Of a stretch of DNA of 22,089 bases, positions 21,451 through 22,089 are shown piece after piece. The translations under genes were made by a program, and so were the position numbers. The DNA lies in IMG/VR virus record IMGVR_UViG_3300007519_000089, positions 1 to 22,089 of that record. One strand, given 5' to 3'. Origin of the DNA: a virus. Below the pieces are notes generated by a model that saw only the letters and a list, made by a program, of their open reading frames with translations, did not search any database and was not told where the DNA came from. Positions within the stretch are counted from its first letter, which is position 1; the number at the start of each line of letters is the position of its first letter.

Positions 21451-22089
21451 ATGAATAGCACTTTAAGCAAGGCAAGCCTAATCTTCATTGCGGGCGCACC
21501 GTACAAAGCAAGCGAGGCATACATGGCCAAACCCGCTACGAGCTTCTTCACTTTCACCCGTGCGGGCGCAACGGCTACCCGTATCAATTCGGCGGGGCTT
21601 ATCGAGGTAGTTTCGGCTAACGTGCCACGCCTCGACTACTATCCGCAGCAATCATGCCCGACGCTGCTGCTTGAAGACGATGCTGTTAATTTGACAACAT
21701 ATTCAGCAGACTTGACAAATATCGCCTATGTGCTTTTCGGTGCAACAATAGCAGCCAATTCAGCAGCCTCGCCAATGGTGGGCGACTTAGCCGACAAGCT
21801 AACCGAGGACGTGTCGACAGGCTTGCATGGATTCGCAAAAAACACAGAGCTTGGCGGCGCGGTTGATAGCTCGCCCTACTGCATAAGCTTGTTTTTAAAG
21901 GCAAGCGGTAGGCAGCGCGTTCAGATGTTTGACAACGCCCAAAACGCTTCGGGGTTAAGTGTATTTGACCTTTCAACAGGAACGGTAGTAAGCGGCACGG
22001 GCAAAATTCAGCTTTACGGCAACGGGTATTATCGTTGTACTATTTTTCCTTTAAAAAACTTTAGCACAACCTCCGTTGCTTTTGTACGG
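21451..22089 (+). CDS. Tail fibre/lectin-type protein, 5' part (3' end outside window)
   Basis: Frame open from the ATG at 21451 to the window end (213 codons). After a short N-terminal segment, residues about 29-75 read FFTFTRAGATATRINSAGLI, then NVPRLDYYP and SCPTLLLE. This matches the widespread phage motif F.RAS.AT..n..G.i......vPR.dY......LLLE found at the N-terminus of concanavalin/LamG-like domains in tail fibres and other virion surface proteins. The rest is beta-rich (SLFLKASGRQRVQMF, GTGKIQLYGNGYYR), as expected of a lectin-like jelly-roll. Position after the neck genes suggests another surface-exposed virion protein, probably involved in host binding. 13-base gap from the previous gene; no Shine-Dalgarno. 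Confidence 0.75.
   Translation, partial: MNSTLSKASLIFIAGAPYKASEAYMAKPATSFFTFTRAGATATRINSAGLIEVVSANVPRLDYYPQQSCPTLLLEDDAVNLTTYSADLTNIAYVLFGATIAANSAASPMVGDLADKLTEDVSTGLHGFAKNTELGGAVDSSPYCISLFLKASGRQRVQMFDNAQNASGLSVFDLSTGTVVSGTGKIQLYGNGYYRCTIFPLKNFSTTSVAFVR

Noticed and set aside
1-22089. Stop-codon reassignment
   Set aside because: TAA, TGA and TAG all end recognisable genes at expected places (for example TAG at 2512 and 16010), so the standard bacterial code fits.
1-22089. CRISPR array, tRNA, integrase, attachment site or diversity-generating retroelement
   Set aside because: No regularly spaced repeats, cloverleaf, recombinase motif or reverse transcriptase was seen. Whether this is a prophage cannot be decided from the window.

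Overview
The window is part of the structural (late) region of a tailed double-stranded DNA phage or prophage, most likely a siphovirus-like Caudoviricetes member infecting a Bacteroidota host. The host inference rests on two things seen in the sequence. Almost every intergenic gap holds a match to the Bacteroidota -7 promoter element TAnnTTTG. Starts are mostly preceded by A-rich or featureless leaders rather than Shine-Dalgarno sequences (one clear exception, before the gene at 5081). All recognised genes are on the + strand and tightly packed. No tRNA, rRNA, CRISPR array, insertion sequence or integrase is visible, and no gap without a gene exceeds about 120 bases.

Layout: (1) 1-1005, 3' part of the large terminase subunit, cut by the window edge. 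(2) 1045-8412, two small genes, then the tail module: a tail assembly chaperone with a -1 frameshift into a second reading frame, the tape measure protein, and two large tail-tip/baseplate-type proteins. (3) 8497-9036, a separately transcribed gene with its own promoter-like element and terminator, probably the tail tube protein. (4) 9115-13325, an inserted sugar-modification cassette: a GT8-like glycosyltransferase, a GT2 glycosyltransferase, a SAM-dependent methyltransferase, a GT10 (fucosyltransferase-type) enzyme, an FkbM-type methyltransferase and several very small genes. (5) 13330-18300, the head module: a 12-codon leader ORF, portal (with an unusual DnaJ-like zinc motif), Mu F-like head morphogenesis protein, small protein, scaffold and major capsid protein. 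(6) 18386-22089, connector/neck genes: a putative adaptor, an HK97 gp10-like protein, a putative tail terminator fused to a six-Asp-box beta-propeller, and the 5' part of a tail fibre/lectin-type protein.

The genes read as one virion-building programme split into a few transcripts by three clear terminators and about eight promoter-like motifs. Within transcripts, 12 neighbouring gene pairs overlap as ATGA, so translation is probably coupled by termination-reinitiation. The cassette of glycosyltransferases and methyltransferases between the tail tube and portal genes suggests that the phage builds or attaches an O-methylated, possibly fucose-containing glycan. Virion proteins are the most economical target, but this is inference.

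Standout observations: the T TTT TTT frameshift site before the tape measure gene; the tail-terminator/Asp-box propeller fusion; the five-enzyme glycan cassette; a recurring extended promoter motif (YTARTTTTGAAW); near-identical translation leaders on the capsid and tube genes; and marked avoidance of GATC (7 sites) and GGCC (13 sites), pointing to restriction pressure from the host.
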